A DNA stretch of 64,000 nucleotides from Helichrysum umbraculigerum (lineage: Eukaryota; Streptophyta; Magnoliopsida; Asterales; Asteraceae), in the NCBI GenBank assembly GCA_949592205.1, contig CATIUR010000001.1, positions 41,185,001 to 41,249,000 on the forward strand. The letters are read 5' to 3'. How positions within the stretch are numbered: the first letter of the stretch is position 1; each line of letters starts with the position of its first letter. The notes beneath the pieces are model-generated. The model was given only the letters and a program-made list of their open reading frames with translations. It did no database searches and was not told the DNA's origin. The translations under genes and the position numbers were made by a program. Shown here piece after piece: positions 22,857-33,863 of this stretch.

Positions 22857-25800
22857 TCACTCTGGATTTCTCATTCCGTTTAGTTGAACCAACGTCTCAA
22901 ATCTTGCTCTGTCGAACGCCTTTGTGTATAAGTCTGCTAAGTTATCCAATGATGGAACCTTAACTAACTTTATCAACTTTTTCTCAGCACAATCTCTAAT
23001 AAAATGATGTCTAATATCAATATGCTTAGTTTTACTGTGCTTCACCGGATTATTAGTGATCGACATAGTAGATTCGTTATCAATCATCATAGGAGTATTG
23101 GTTATATTTAACCCGTAATCCCGCAGTTGCTGTTGAATCCAAAGTACTTGCGAGCAACAGCTGCCAGCTGCAACATACTCAGCTTCACATGTAGAAATGG
23201 CTACCGAGGTTTGCTTCTTGCACTGCCAGGATACTAATCTACCTCCTAGGAATTGACATCCTCCGGTCGTAGATTTCCTATTCTGATTGCATCCTCCATA
23301 ATCCGAATCAGTATTAGCTATGAGATCTAAGTCTCCATCAATTGGATACCAAAGACCCAGCTTAGGTTTCCCTTTGAGGTAACGAAAGATTCGTTTAACA
23401 GCTTGCATGTGTGACTCTGTCGGATTAGCCTGATATCTTGCGCATAAACAAACAGAAAACATTATGTCAGGCCTAGAGGCTGTAAGATACATTAGTGATC
23501 CAATCATGGCTCTATAAAGAGTTGGATCCACATCGCTATCACTCGATGTATCTGGACCTAGTCCATGATTGACTGGAATTGGAGTATTGTAGACCTTACT
23601 TTCATCCATCTTGAAGCGTTCTAATAGCTCATATGTATATTTAGATTGATGAATAAAGAATCCATCCTTCTTTTGATCAACTTGTAATCCTAAGAAGAAA
23701 TTCAACTCTCCCATTGCAGACATTTCGAACCTTTTTCTCATGACTTTCTCAAATTCTTGACACATCTTTTCATCAGATGATCCGAAGATAATGTCATCAA
23801 CATAAACTTGCACGAGAAGAAAGTCTTTCTTTTTCCACTTCACAAACAGTGTACTATCAATCGATCCTCTTGTAAACCCATTCTCAAGTAGATACGTTGA
23901 TAGTGTTCCATACCATGCCCTAGGTGCTTGATGTAATCCATATAGAGCCTTATTCAAACGATATACTCTATCTGGATACTCAGGATCAGCAAACCCTGGC
24001 GGTTGTGAAACATACACCAATTCTTCCACTTTGCCATACAAAAAGGCACTCTTAACATCCAACTGATAAACCTTTATACCATAATATGATGCGAATGCTA
24101 AGAACACCCTAATTGCTTCTAGCCTAGCAACAGGTGCAAACACTTCATTGTAATCTATACCCTCTTGTTGATTAAAACCTTGAACCACTAGACGAGCTTT
24201 ATTGCGAGTAACGATTCCTTTATCATCTCTCTTGCACTTAAATACCCATCTAGTTCCAATTGGATATTCTCCCTTTGGTAGGTCAACCAACTCCCATACT
24301 TGTAATTTAGAGAACTGAGATAGTTCTTCTTGCATTGCTTCTACCCACGAGCTTTCTTTTAAAGCCATTTGAACATTTTTAGGCTCGATTTGTGAGATAA
24401 AGCATGAATATAGACATTGATTAGGAATCCCTGTCTCTTTCATTGCAGTATACAAGCTTTGGTATTCTAAATTCTCAGACGTACTAGCTCTGGATTGATG
24501 CCTAGTTTGAACCGGAGTATTAATATCACCGATGATGTTTTCAACGGGATGATTCTTACTCGTTCTAGTTGTAGTAACTGGTTCAACCGGTATCTCATCT
24601 TCCAAATTAGTACCAATCTCTTCCAATTCAGGTACATCTTCCGTACGTGCAGAAGATATCCTTAAATGTTTCAAAGGAGTAAGTATATCATCACACTTTG
24701 TAGAAAGATCATCAGGATCTTCTGTTTCTTGAGACTTATCCTCTGAAGGTTGTTGTGACTCACTTGTGGAAGCTTTATCTGAGTCAACATTAGTCTTAAT
24801 TCCAGACTGCTTAACACTTGATGTTGAAGCGGGACCAATATTCTCATCTTCAAACAATAAATGTTCAGCTATCTCTGAATCACTGACATAGTCACTAATA
24901 GGAACTTTAAATGATACAAAAAGATCAGAATAATCAAATTGCCAATCTAAGCCCTTATGAACATCAGGTGAGTAGCTCGTAACCTCAATATTATAAACTA
25001 CCTCCAAACGTCCTGTGACTTTATTAAAGACCCTCTTGTTTGGCGAATTGGGCATATAACCTAGAAAAAATCCTTCGTCAGCCTTCTCACCAAATTTTGC
25101 TTGATGTCCAGTCTTTAATATGGTGCATGAAACTCCAAAGGGTTCAAACCCTTTTAAGTTAGGTTTCTTATTGTTCAAAAGCTCATAACAAGTCTTGTTA
25201 TGTCTCTTAACCATAAGAACTCTATTAAGAACATAACATGCTGTATTCACTGCTTCTGCCCAAAAGATGACCGGAAGCTTTGAATCAGCAAGCATTGTTC
25301 TAGCAGCTTCAATCAACGTTCTATTTTTCCTTTCAGCAACACCATTCTGTTGAGGTTCATAAGGTGCACTGAATTGATGTAATATCCCTTTGCTTAAGCA
25401 ATAGATATTCAACGTTGAATTCTTGAATTCTGTTCCATTGTCACTACAAATACGCTTAACTCTCTTTTTATAGACATTCTCTACTAGATCAAAGAACTCA
25501 ACTAGAATTCCAGGAGTCTCATCCTTTGATCCCAAAAAGAATACCCATGAGAATCTAGAATAATCATCTGTGACAACCAAACAGTACCATTTGCCACCTA
25601 TACTTCTCTTGCTTATAGGGCCAAAGAGATCCATATGTAGCAATTCAAATGGAGAGGAGATAAAGTTTTCAGTCTTAGGTCTGTGTGGTTTCTTGTGCTG
25701 CTTTCCTTTCATACAAGGAACACACTTATCCTCAGACTCGAAACATTTTTGTGGTACACCTAGAACCAAACCATTTTTGGTTATAAAATTCATCTTTCTC

Positions 25801-26300
25801 CAGTTCAGGTGTGCCATTCTCCTATGCCATAATAATGCGTCTGTTTCCGAAGCCTTGGATAATAAACATGTAGACACCATTGAAGAGTTAGGAACACCCA
25901 TATTGATAGCATAGATGTCCTTCTTCCTTGGAGCCCTCATCAATATCCATTTATCAGGAATTTTAAAACCTGGCTTCAGAACTAAGGCTTCCTTTTCATT
26001 AAAATAAACTGGATGACCTTTATCACAGACTTGGGAAACACTCACTAGGTTGTGAGTTAGTTCTTCAACATAGTTCACATCCTCAAGAGTCAAAGTTCCA
26101 TTTGAAACTTTTCCTTTTCCCGAAATTACTCCTCCTTTATCTCCTGCAAAGTTCACTTTTTGCTTGAGACTCTCCTTGAAGTCCTTCAACAGACTTCTTT
26201 CTCCAGTCATGTGCCTTGAGCATCCACTGTCTACATACCACCAGCTGTCCTTGTTCACAGCATACTCCTGCACATAACACAAGATACGATCAGTTATCAA
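22857..26300 (-). CDS. Copia pol polyprotein: protease, integrase, RT, RNase H (1147 aa, intact)
   Basis: Uninterrupted. In order: aspartic protease motif VDSGCSRHMTG (residues ~24-34); GAG-pre-integrase/HHCC region (LLWHRRMAHLNW ... CVPCMKGKQH, ~150-205); integrase core with DLFGP / VVTDDYSRFSW, RICSDNGTEF and the glutamate in QNGVAERKNRT (~220-340); reverse transcriptase (YPIGTRWVFKCKRDDKG, YQLDVKSAFLYG, and the catalytic VYVDDIIFGS, ~690-900); RNase H (STTGGCQFLGGRLVSWQCKK, STCEAEYVAAGSCCSQVLW, ~1010-1110). This gives copia order. It overlaps the end of gag in a different frame, so expression would need frameshifting, or gag was shifted by mutation. The protein could supply enzymes to related elements. 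Confidence 0.95.
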   Translation of the reverse strand: MITDRILCYVQEYAVNKDSWWYVDSGCSRHMTGERSLLKDFKESLKQKVNFAGDKGGVISGKGKVSNGTLTLEDVNYVEELTHNLVSVSQVCDKGHPVYFNEKEALVLKPGFKIPDKWILMRAPRKKDIYAINMGVPNSSMVSTCLLSKASETDALLWHRRMAHLNWRKMNFITKNGLVLGVPQKCFESEDKCVPCMKGKQHKKPHRPKTENFISSPFELLHMDLFGPISKRSIGGKWYCLVVTDDYSRFSWVFFLGSKDETPGILVEFFDLVENVYKKRVKRICSDNGTEFKNSTLNIYCLSKGILHQFSAPYEPQQNGVAERKNRTLIEAARTMLADSKLPVIFWAEAVNTACYVLNRVLMVKRHNKTCYELLNNKKPNLKGFEPFGVSCTILKTGHQAKFGEKADEGFFLGYMPNSPNKRVFNKVTGRLEVVYNIEVTSYSPDVHKGLDWQFDYSDLFVSFKVPISDYVSDSEIAEHLLFEDENIGPASTSSVKQSGIKTNVDSDKASTSESQQPSEDKSQETEDPDDLSTKCDDILTPLKHLRISSARTEDVPELEEIGTNLEDEIPVEPVTTTRTSKNHPVENIIGDINTPVQTRHQSRASTSENLEYQSLYTAMKETGIPNQCLYSCFISQIEPKNVQMALKESSWVEAMQEELSQFSKLQVWELVDLPKGEYPIGTRWVFKCKRDDKGIVTRNKARLVVQGFNQQEGIDYNEVFAPVARLEAIRVFLAFASYYGIKVYQLDVKSAFLYGKVEELVYVSQPPGFADPEYPDRVYRLNKALYGLHQAPRAWYGTLSTYLLENGFTRGSIDSTLFVKWKKKDFLLVQVYVDDIIFGSSDEKMCQEFEKVMRKRFEMSAMGELNFFLGLQVDQKKDGFFIHQSKYTYELLERFKMDESKVYNTPIPVNHGLGPDTSSDSDVDPTLYRAMIGSLMYLTASRPDIMFSVCLCARYQANPTESHMQAVKRIFRYLKGKPKLGLWYPIDGDLDLIANTDSDYGGCNQNRKSTTGGCQFLGGRLVSWQCKKQTSVAISTCEAEYVAAGSCCSQVLWIQQQLRDYGLNITNTPMMIDNESTMSITNNPVKHSKTKHIDIRHHFIRDCAEKKLIKLVKVPSLDNLADLYTKAFDRARFETLVQLNGMRNPE

Positions 26301-29099
26301 GAGGGACCCAAGCCATTACGGTCTTGGTTTGTCCCTTATCATCAACAAACTTAAGCTCTTTAAAATAACCATCCTTCCCATCTGGAGCTTTGGTTACTTT
26401 CGAAGTAGCTTTAGTTTGTGGACGATCAGCCTTAAGAGGTGAATTTGAGGAGAACCTCTTAGGCACATAATTATGAGCTCTATGATTATAATTAAACTCA
26501 TGTGATCGCGAAGTAGTACCACTCTCATAATGACTATGGCCTCTACTTGTAGTTCTAAACCTCGACGGTGTCACATCCCTAGACTTATGGACAGAATTAT
26601 CACTTTGAGTATATGGCCATTTAGGTTTAGGTGGGAAGACACTATGCTTACCATCTCTTTTAAGAATGTTAACAGGTTTATTACCTAACTTAGGTTTGGT
26701 ATCTAACCCATCTACAGTCATACTAGAGTCGGTCTGTATCTTTTCATCAATCACAAGCTTATGTGGTGTTTCAGGCTTTTTGTTAGGACAACACGAAGCC
26801 TCGTGTCCCTTTTGATGACACTTGAAACAAGACATCTGCTTGCGTGATTTACTCACTTTTGCTTTCTCATCCGGAGTCTTAGGCACTAAAGGTTTAAGCT
26901 GTTCCTTATCAACTTTATCATCAATCTTAGCTTCGTTAATCACTCCACCCGATACAAACTGTATTTTGGTGAACTGAGAAGCCTTGCTATTATCTAATGA
27001 TACGTTCTTAATAACATCTTTCTGTGCCTCTGACTGTTCAGGTTTATCAGCTACTGAACTCTCAGGATTAACTTCAGTCATCTTAGAATCTTCAGAAATA
27101 GAAGTGTAATTGGCATTAAAAGGCGGGGATACATCATTGTAACCTAACCCAGTCTTGTCCTTTACACTACGTTGAGCATCTAACATTTTATCCATTTGAG
27201 ATGTCCTATAATTCTCAAGTTTACGGTTTTGCTCAATTAACCTTAAGTTAAGGTTTACTATTTCCTGATCCTTACTAGCAATTGTCTCATTTAAGTCTTT
27301 GATATTCATATAGAGACCATCTATGACAACAGATTTTTCACTTATGGTATCTCTAAGTTTTGTTCTATCCAACGCATCAGACTTAATTTTATCTTTTAAG
27401 ACCTGTTTATCATCACTTAATCTACGAACATCCATAATAGCTTGATCAAGTTCAGATCTAACAGTCTTATAAGATTCCTTATCCATATTTAATTGTGATG
27501 ACAAATTGCTATTTGACACAGTTAAAATACTATTATGAGATTGTAAATCAGTAACTAAGTAACAAACATCAGCAAGATTAAGAATATCTAAACATACCTT
27601 CTTCTTGTCAGTTTGTAATTCAGCCATGCGTGCCACGAATTCTTCAGGACTCATATCTGGAGCTGAATCCATATATAGCACGTCATCATCACTTGCCTTC
27701 ACTTCAGACTTAGGCACCTCTACTCTCTGTTCCATATCAGTGGGCATGTAGGACACTGATCCAGCAGTTGTCTCTTCGATCTCGGCCATCAAAGCTTCCT
27801 CAGAATGAGCTTGCCAATCATAAGAGCCATCCAACTGCTTCACCACTAAGGCTTTGGAAGCGAGAGTACTTCCCGAACCTTGTTTTCCTTGTGCTTCTAC
27901 TTTAGGTCTTTGGCATTCTCTAGCAAAATGACCAATACCCTGACAGTTAAAGTATCTGACCTTGGTTTTATCAAACCCTGATCTATTGCCCAACACCTTT
28001 CTACCAGTTCTCTTGAGGAAATTCTTCACCTTTCTAGATATCAATGCTAGTTGATCTTGAAGCTCCAATTCCTCAAGATAATCAGAATCTATCTGTTCAT
28101 AATCCTCATCAAACAGAATAGGATCATTGATCTTTCCCTCTATGTAGTTCTCGTATGATGCAACAAAGGAAGCAGAACAGACAGTTGCTGTTCAGCAGAT
28201 TTCACATTCATCGGAATCTTCTGATGCTCTTGAGGTGACTTCTCAGAATTCTTTCCCTTTGTCTCATCACCAGAGGAGGAAATAAAGCATAGATCTTCAG
28301 AAATCAGTTCTCCATTTTCACTAGTATCACCAACTAACAGTACAGTGGTCGAACTAGATGACGCAGTCGAAAGACTTGACTTTCCATGATACAACCCAGG
28401 GTTCTGAACCTGATCAGAATCACTATCTCTTGACTTCTTGGAGAAATCATAACCTTTCAGCTTGTCAATGACTTGCTCTAAGGTCATAGTAGAATACCTG
28501 GTTTCGTTATCCTTAATCATAACGCCATACATTTCCCATTTAGAAGGCAAACCCTCAAGAAACTTGTCGGTTTTAGATACTTCTTATTCAACAATCTCAT
28601 GGTATTCTAATTCACTTAGCAGATGGTAGAAACGTGTGACATAGGCATCAAGATCTTCTCCTTTTAAAGCTTTAAACATAGTAAACTGCTTTTTAAGAAG
28701 ACTCCTCTTGCCAGCTCTCACCTGTGGACTTCCTTCACCTCTTTTCTCTAGAGCTTCCCAGAGCGTTCTAGCAGTATGAAAAGACTTCAGTTGATGAGCA
28801 ATCTCTTTAGGAAGACACATCTTTATGCATGAATGTGATTTATTTTCATTTCTGTAAGCTTCCTTCTCTTGATCACTCATGTTCGCATAGGTAAGAACCA
28901 CAGTGGCATTTTGAACAGTTTGAGTAGGTGGGGTGTATCCACTCTTGATACACATCCAGATTGACAGGTCATGGAATCTACAGTAAGATTCAAATCTGTC
29001 CTTCCAGTTGTAGTAATCCTCGATTCTTAACAACTTAGGTGGAACGTTTGACTTTCCCACCTCGTGGTCCATTTCGATCATTCTACTTAAGTCAGACAT
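26290..29099 (-). pseudogene. Copia gag polyprotein, lightly broken
   Basis: Starts MSDLSRMIEMDHEVGKSN at 29099. The capsid-type part (YYNWKDRFESYCRFHDLSIW, LWEALEKRGEG, SLLKKQFTMFKALKGEDLDA) is typical of copia gag. A TAA at 28584-28586 and a 1-bp-type frameshift near 28185 interrupt an otherwise continuous frame. It contains a first zinc-knuckle relic YFNCQGIGHFAREC (about 27950), whose first Cys is Tyr, then about 280 aa of probable coiled coil (SDDKQVLKDKIKSDALDRTK and following), then an intact CCHC knuckle CFKCHQKGHEASCC (about 26800). It ends ...KTVMAWVPLDN. The long, two-knuckle gag is unusually large for copia and fits SIRE-like elements. Capsid function is probably lost in this copy unless complemented. 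Confidence 0.88.
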
Positions 29100-29543
29100 C
29101 TTAAAAACGTAAAATTAAACTGTTTCAGCGAATTCAGAAAACTCAACTCGCAAGACTCAGCTCAACTCGCAATCTCAGCTCGACTCGCAGAATATGTCGA
29201 TTCGCAAGCCTCAGTTCGGATTGCTAAAGATGTCGATTCGCAAGTGATATCGATTCGCGAGGGATCTCGGTTCGACTCGCAAGCCTCAGTTCGACTCGCT
29301 AGTTCAACTCGGTTCGCAGGCGACGCTGGAACCCTAATCTCGACTCGCGAAACGGCTGTTAAACCCGAAAAATGAATGTTAAGGTATTTTTACGACTGAA
29401 ACTAAGAGTTTCGACCGTAAACAAACCCTAAAACGTCCAGAGAATGATTTTGATCGTTAGTATTGCAAGAAAGCACGTAAAAACGACCCGAATCAAAAAC
29501 GCAATAACACTAAAACTTATGAACACACTCGTATTTAGCCCGA
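29100..29543 (-). other. Copia 5' leader with GCGAGT motif cluster
   Basis: Between PBS and gag ATG. The segment 29130-29350 holds about a dozen ACTCGC/ATTCGC (sense GCGAGT/GCGAAT) words spaced 10-25 bp apart. The same words appear in the LTR and ahead of the accessory gene. The leader ends TTTTAAG|ATG, acceptor-like. Confidence 0.6.
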
Positions 29544-29544
29544 A

Positions 29545-29557
29545 AGCTCTGATACCA
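29545..29557 (-). other. Primer-binding site, initiator-Met type (copia)
   Basis: On the minus strand TGGTATCAGAGCT, a perfect match to the tRNA-iMet PBS, two bases inside the 5' LTR boundary. Confidence 0.93.
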
Positions 29558-29559
29558 GA

Positions 29560-30149
29560 TGTAAGTCCCCTAGTTTTAGGATCGATAACTTCGTTATCTG
29601 TAGTATTAAGGTGCGGAATCCCTCAATACGGTGTTATCTTACTAACAACGAATATGTTCGTAATTGCGTTTTAATAAAGCTTAACTTTAAACAATGAATT
29701 GTCAAAGCCTAGCCGTAGGTTTCGTTTTTCTCTGGTTTGTTGAGTTCGCAGATTCGAATATGCAAAAGTGTTAAAGTGTTAACGATTTTACAAAGAAAAA
29801 TCGTTTAAATATTCTGTCTTGGCTCGGCTCGCATGGGCCTGCGAGTTCAGTCCAACTCGCAGCCCAAGCCCAACAAAGAACTCGGCTCGCCAGACTAATA
29901 CTTCGCGAGTTCAGATCTCACCTCACAGCTCAACTCGCTGCGACCTGAGATCTCGACTCGCCTCGCATTAAACGTCTATTATTTATTTCGTCTTTAAACA
30001 TTCGTCTAACTTAGCACAATAATATGTTTAACGAATATTACTAACAAAACAAATATTTATTTACAAATCTAAACCAATATACAAACGTAATAATAATCAC
30101 ACCAGTCCTATTTCAAGCTAGATCTGTTGTCACACTCTATGTCCCAACA
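29560..30149 (-). repeat. 5' LTR of the copia element
   Basis: 590 bp, TGTAAGTCCC ... CCCAACA on the plus strand, about two differences from 15999-16588. It is followed by the target copy TGACC and resumption of the host LTR. Confidence 0.95.
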
Positions 30150-30154
30150 TGACC

Positions 30155-31846
30155 TATTTTCTTATTTATTTGGTTTCCTTCTTTCATTTCTTAAAAGTTT
30201 AAAGAAACACATCAAAACCAAAATTTAAAACCCTGAGATCATAACTAAATTGAAATCTAAATTTGGAGCTGTGATTGAGCTACATATCATCTTGATCATC
30301 ATCAAATTGCTTCATGATTGTAAGTTGATCTTATAATTGATTTTACCCAAATTAGGTTTATTGATGATTTATGAGAATTGGAGGATAAAAACATGTTATA
30401 ACTATTTCATGATGATTATATGAAGTTAATTGATATATAAAACTCGTTTACATAGTCGAATTTGGTGATTTTGATTGAATTAATAAGCTGGAAACGAGGA
30501 ACAGGAAGAATAGGGGTGAACTTTGGCCCGTGGCCAGCGGTCAAGCCGTTTGACCGGCGGTCGAGGGCCTGCTTGGGCCGGTGTTCAAAAATGTGCTTTA
30601 ACCGGCGGTCAAAACCTTTAGCCGGCGGCTAAATGGCCCCGAGGCAGAAAATGACATTTTCGTTATAAACCTTATTTCAAACGATCTTTTCGTGTTTTAG
30701 CGGTGACTAGTGAGTGAAGTGATATAATAAATATTGTAACTGGGTAGTATAATTGTTTGATGCTACAATTTGAGATAATGTGATATGTTATATAATTATA
30801 ACATGAGTTTGTTATTTAGATAAGTTGTAATATAATTGCGATGACATAAGTGTTAATTATGATGATTGATATTATATATTGTGTATTGAGATAAGGTGAT
30901 ATGTAATATGATTATAATATGTGTTGATTATTATAACGAGTTCGTTGTTGATACCAAGTTACTGACTTGTGTATTTTGTTGTGATTCTCAGATGGAGAGA
31001 AGGCTCAGTAATATTAGACTTCTGAGCTTGCTGTTGAGGTATTGGTGAGTGGACTCGTACTCTCAGTGTGATTTAGTTGTAACATAATTGGTTACAACAG
31101 GTGAACATAGTGATATAGTGATTGTGATTGTTGAACTGTTGAATTGTGAAATACACGTGTAATAAGTGATGTGTCGCCTTCGGGCATTCTGTGATTCGGA
31201 GGTCAACAATTGTTGGACTGGGTTGCTACAGGTTAGCCAACATAGGAATTGTGAACATGTGTTGTGAATGGAGCTTATGTTGGTTAAAGGTAGCAGACAG
31301 TTATTGGTAATACCACTGTATTGGCCTGCAGTTGGTTGTAAGTGTCGCTTGGTGCACCTCCCGGGTCTGAGCGGTGTCACAAGGACCACCGATCCTCTTG
31401 GTGATGTTGTGTCAGGTGATGTTGTGTCAGGTGATGTTGTGTCAAGTGATGTTGTGTCAAGTAATATTGTGTCAAGTGATATTGTGACAAGTGATGTCGT
31501 GTCAGTGTTAAGTGATATTTGGTGATAATCAGTATTGTTATGCTGAATTGTATTGATAGTGACAGGTTGACTCACTTAGCTTCGTGCTAATCCCACCATT
31601 TACTCCTTACAGGTTTGAGATGATTGGACTGGACTGAAGAATGTTTGACTAGGCAGTGCTACTCTGATATCTGATTTTATAAATCAGTGTTGTTATTGTT
31701 TTATATAACACCCAGTTTGTTAAATTAAGTTTTAAATTAGTTGGATTATTATGATTACTAAATGATGTGAATTATAAATGTTTTAATTTGGACAGACGCT
31801 TCCGATATATTGTATTTAAATGACTATAATACTAATGGGTGTTTTA
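30155..31846 (+). repeat. 3' LTR of the non-autonomous element, right part
   Basis: Continues the LTR interrupted at 15998 and ends GGGTGTTTTA at 31846, followed by TSD CCTGC. Nearly identical to 9610-11307, including the GCCGGCGGTC words (30535-30630) and the 15-bp tandem array (31398-31525). Confidence 0.92.
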
Positions 31847-31851
31847 CCTGC

Positions 31852-32004
31852 TCCCTTAGAGATGTATTATTGCAGTACAGGCAGGTGAGGTCAGAGGAGC
31901 AGAGAGTCTCCAGTGGTCAGCAGTCAGTTGCCGGACCTTCCTCAGTTCCACCACCATCTCAGCCATCTATTCAGGACTTCGATCAGGGCTCACCAGCACC
32001 CTAG
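31852..32004 (+). pseudogene. ATHILA ORF-1-like protein, C-terminal end
   Basis: Resumes in the same frame as the part ending at 9328 and reads 50 codons (SLRDVLLQYRQVRSEEQR ... FDQGSPAP) to TAG at 32002-32004. It is rich in Ser, Pro and Gln. The clean frame continuation confirms where the LTR element inserted. Confidence 0.75.
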
Positions 32005-33863
32005 ATCAGTGCACCCATATTTACATACTTACTATTTTCTCATATTCATACTTTTTACTTGTTTTGTGGTTGTGGAGTTTATTTTGTTATATTTTTGGGA
32101 CATGAGCTGACCAGACTTAGTCTGATTGGTCTCTTTATTATCTATTAGTTATTAGTTATTTAGTTTACTTATTATGTTTTTATTTCTGTTTCTTTAGCTA
32201 GAATAAGTGAGCTGTGTTTGTGCAAATAAGAATTGAGGAAAGGAGATGTCGATCGTTCACGAAGAAACTGGTTTCTGTATGGAATCAACCAAGAAACTTC
32301 AAATCACCTACAGATCGCCACTTCTTCCTTTAAATCCATCTCCCCATCTCTATCGTAGGGAAGTTCCTTTCTTTTCTGTTATGATTTTCTCCATTACCAT
32401 ACATCCTAATATGCCTAAATTCTAAGTGTGGGATTCCACCCCACCATTTTTCAGAAACACTTAAAATTGTATCACTGTTTCAAAACCTAAGTGTGAGATT
32501 TTTCCCGAAGAAAATCCTACGCCTTAGCAATGAACATTGAGGACAATGTTGTTTTAAGTGTGAGATACACGATATATAAATACCGCAAGTTTATATTTTC
32601 TTGTCCAAAGTAATACCTCCGTTTTCATTCAAACTTTTTCAAATTTTTTTTCGCAAAACCAACCTAAAAGGTGAGATTTTTAATCATCGAAACATTCAAA
32701 AACCCAACCTCGACGATGTCCAACATCCATTCGGTTGATTTCGAATATTTTTTTAAGATGATTTTAGTCTTAGAAAATTCTTTTAAAGAAATAAACTTTT
32801 TGTCAAAATAAATAAATTGCTTTGGAAAGTAAGATAAGGCAAAAATAAGAACGTATCTTAAACTAAAAATGAGAAATCCTCTAGGCATCGCATGACTTGG
32901 TGCATCTAACCCCTTTTGTTGTGAGGTACTTGAGACCATTATAAGCATTCATTTTTAATGCTTCACTTTCATTTCGGAGTGTGCGCCGATGCATGTGTCT
33001 TTGAATTAGAACTTGCTCCTGTAATGCGTTTCGAGACCATACCAATGATTGCCGTACGCGGTATAGGTGCAGTTAGAGGATCTTGGCATCTACTAGGATT
33101 AACCCCTTTCTTTCATATCTTTTCAAGCCAACCCTTCCAACTTTCTTTTTAAAGATTGTTGATGATCCGATTAGAAAACCCTTTGCACCTTAGCCATTTC
33201 ATTTCTAAAAACCCCAAAACTTCCCACTACACAAACACTTTCCCACTAAACACCATTGTAGCTCGTGAACTTGATAGATCGTAAGTAAAGGATTGCTTGA
33301 GATATCTTTCTATTGGTGTCTCATCTTCAAACATCTCTCCGTACCTTTCAAGGGTTTACAAGAAAGAAATATAAAAAAGAAGATACGGTACAAAAGTGAA
33401 GTTAGTACTCATCACAAGGATATTATCCGCAGAAGACAGTACGAAAAATTGGTACATTTCAAAAGAGAAGTCAAAGATGTCTCACTACATGAAGGATCTC
33501 CGAGGTCATAAAAAGAAGAAAACAAAAAGAAAAAGAAAAGAAAAGCAGACCTTGGAGAACTCCTAGAAAACCTCAAATGAGAAGACTGCTCTCCAAAGAA
33601 GAAAAATCTGTTAGATCTCAAAAGAAACATCAAAATAAAAGATTATTCCTCTAGGAGATGAGTCTACTCTAGTGGTTATCTCAAGTGAAACTTTCTTTGA
33701 TCTTTGAAAGCTCCGAGTCTGAAGTTCCAAAACCCTATAACCATTGACCAACCTACCCTTATCCATACACACCTTACCCTTATTCACACAACCCGATCAA
33801 AATGCCTTGGGATAATTAGCACCGTTCTCAAAGGAGTGGTGGAGATTCGATTCTCGACCAAGC
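32005..33863 (+). other. 3' untranslated region of the outer Athila
   Basis: Long non-coding stretch typical of the 3' end of Athila elements. I see several small inverted repeats, for example AAGCATT ... AATGCTT near 32945-32965, and recurring words such as GCATCTAACCCC / GGATTAACCCC. A purine-rich AAAGAAAAG tract lies around 33510-33560. Small ORFs here look accidental. The last five bases (33859-33863) are the TSD of the next insertion. Confidence 0.55.

Larger units (their letters stand above)
15999..30149 (-). mobile_element. SIRE/Maximus-like copia retrotransposon, 14.15 kb, young
   Basis: Two 590-bp LTRs (15999-16588 and 29560-30149) differ at about two positions. The flanking duplication is CGACC (15994-15998) on the left and TGACC (30150-30154) on the right, with one mismatch. 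Sense-strand order is LTR, PBS, gag, pol (protease, integrase, RT, RNase H), then 6 kb holding an intron-containing accessory gene, PPT, LTR. The integrase-before-RT order and motifs place it in Ty1/copia. The length and the extra 3' gene fit the SIRE/Maximus group. Pol is uninterrupted. Gag carries a nonsense codon and frameshifts. Confidence 0.93.
9329..31846 (+). mobile_element. Non-autonomous LTR retrotransposon without coding capacity (LARD-like), carrying a nested copia element
   Basis: It has two LTRs of 1979 and about 1973 bp (excluding the copia insertion), an initiator-Met-type PBS, a PPT, and TSD CCTGC (9324-9328 and 31847-31851). The 6-bp length difference between the LTRs is explained by one extra GATTGT unit near 10575. 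The 4.4-kb internal domain (11308-15717) has no gag or pol. The TTTCGGGGACGAAATC context before the PPT resembles the 3' end of chromoviruses of the Tekay type, so it may be a gutted relative that depends on their enzymes. The insertion point lies inside the ATHILA ORF-1-like gene. Confidence 0.88.

Noticed and set aside
33412..33633. Small ORFs in the purine-rich 3' UTR of the outer Athila
   Set aside because: Low-complexity Lys/Phe-rich readings on either strand; typical of non-coding Athila 3' regions.
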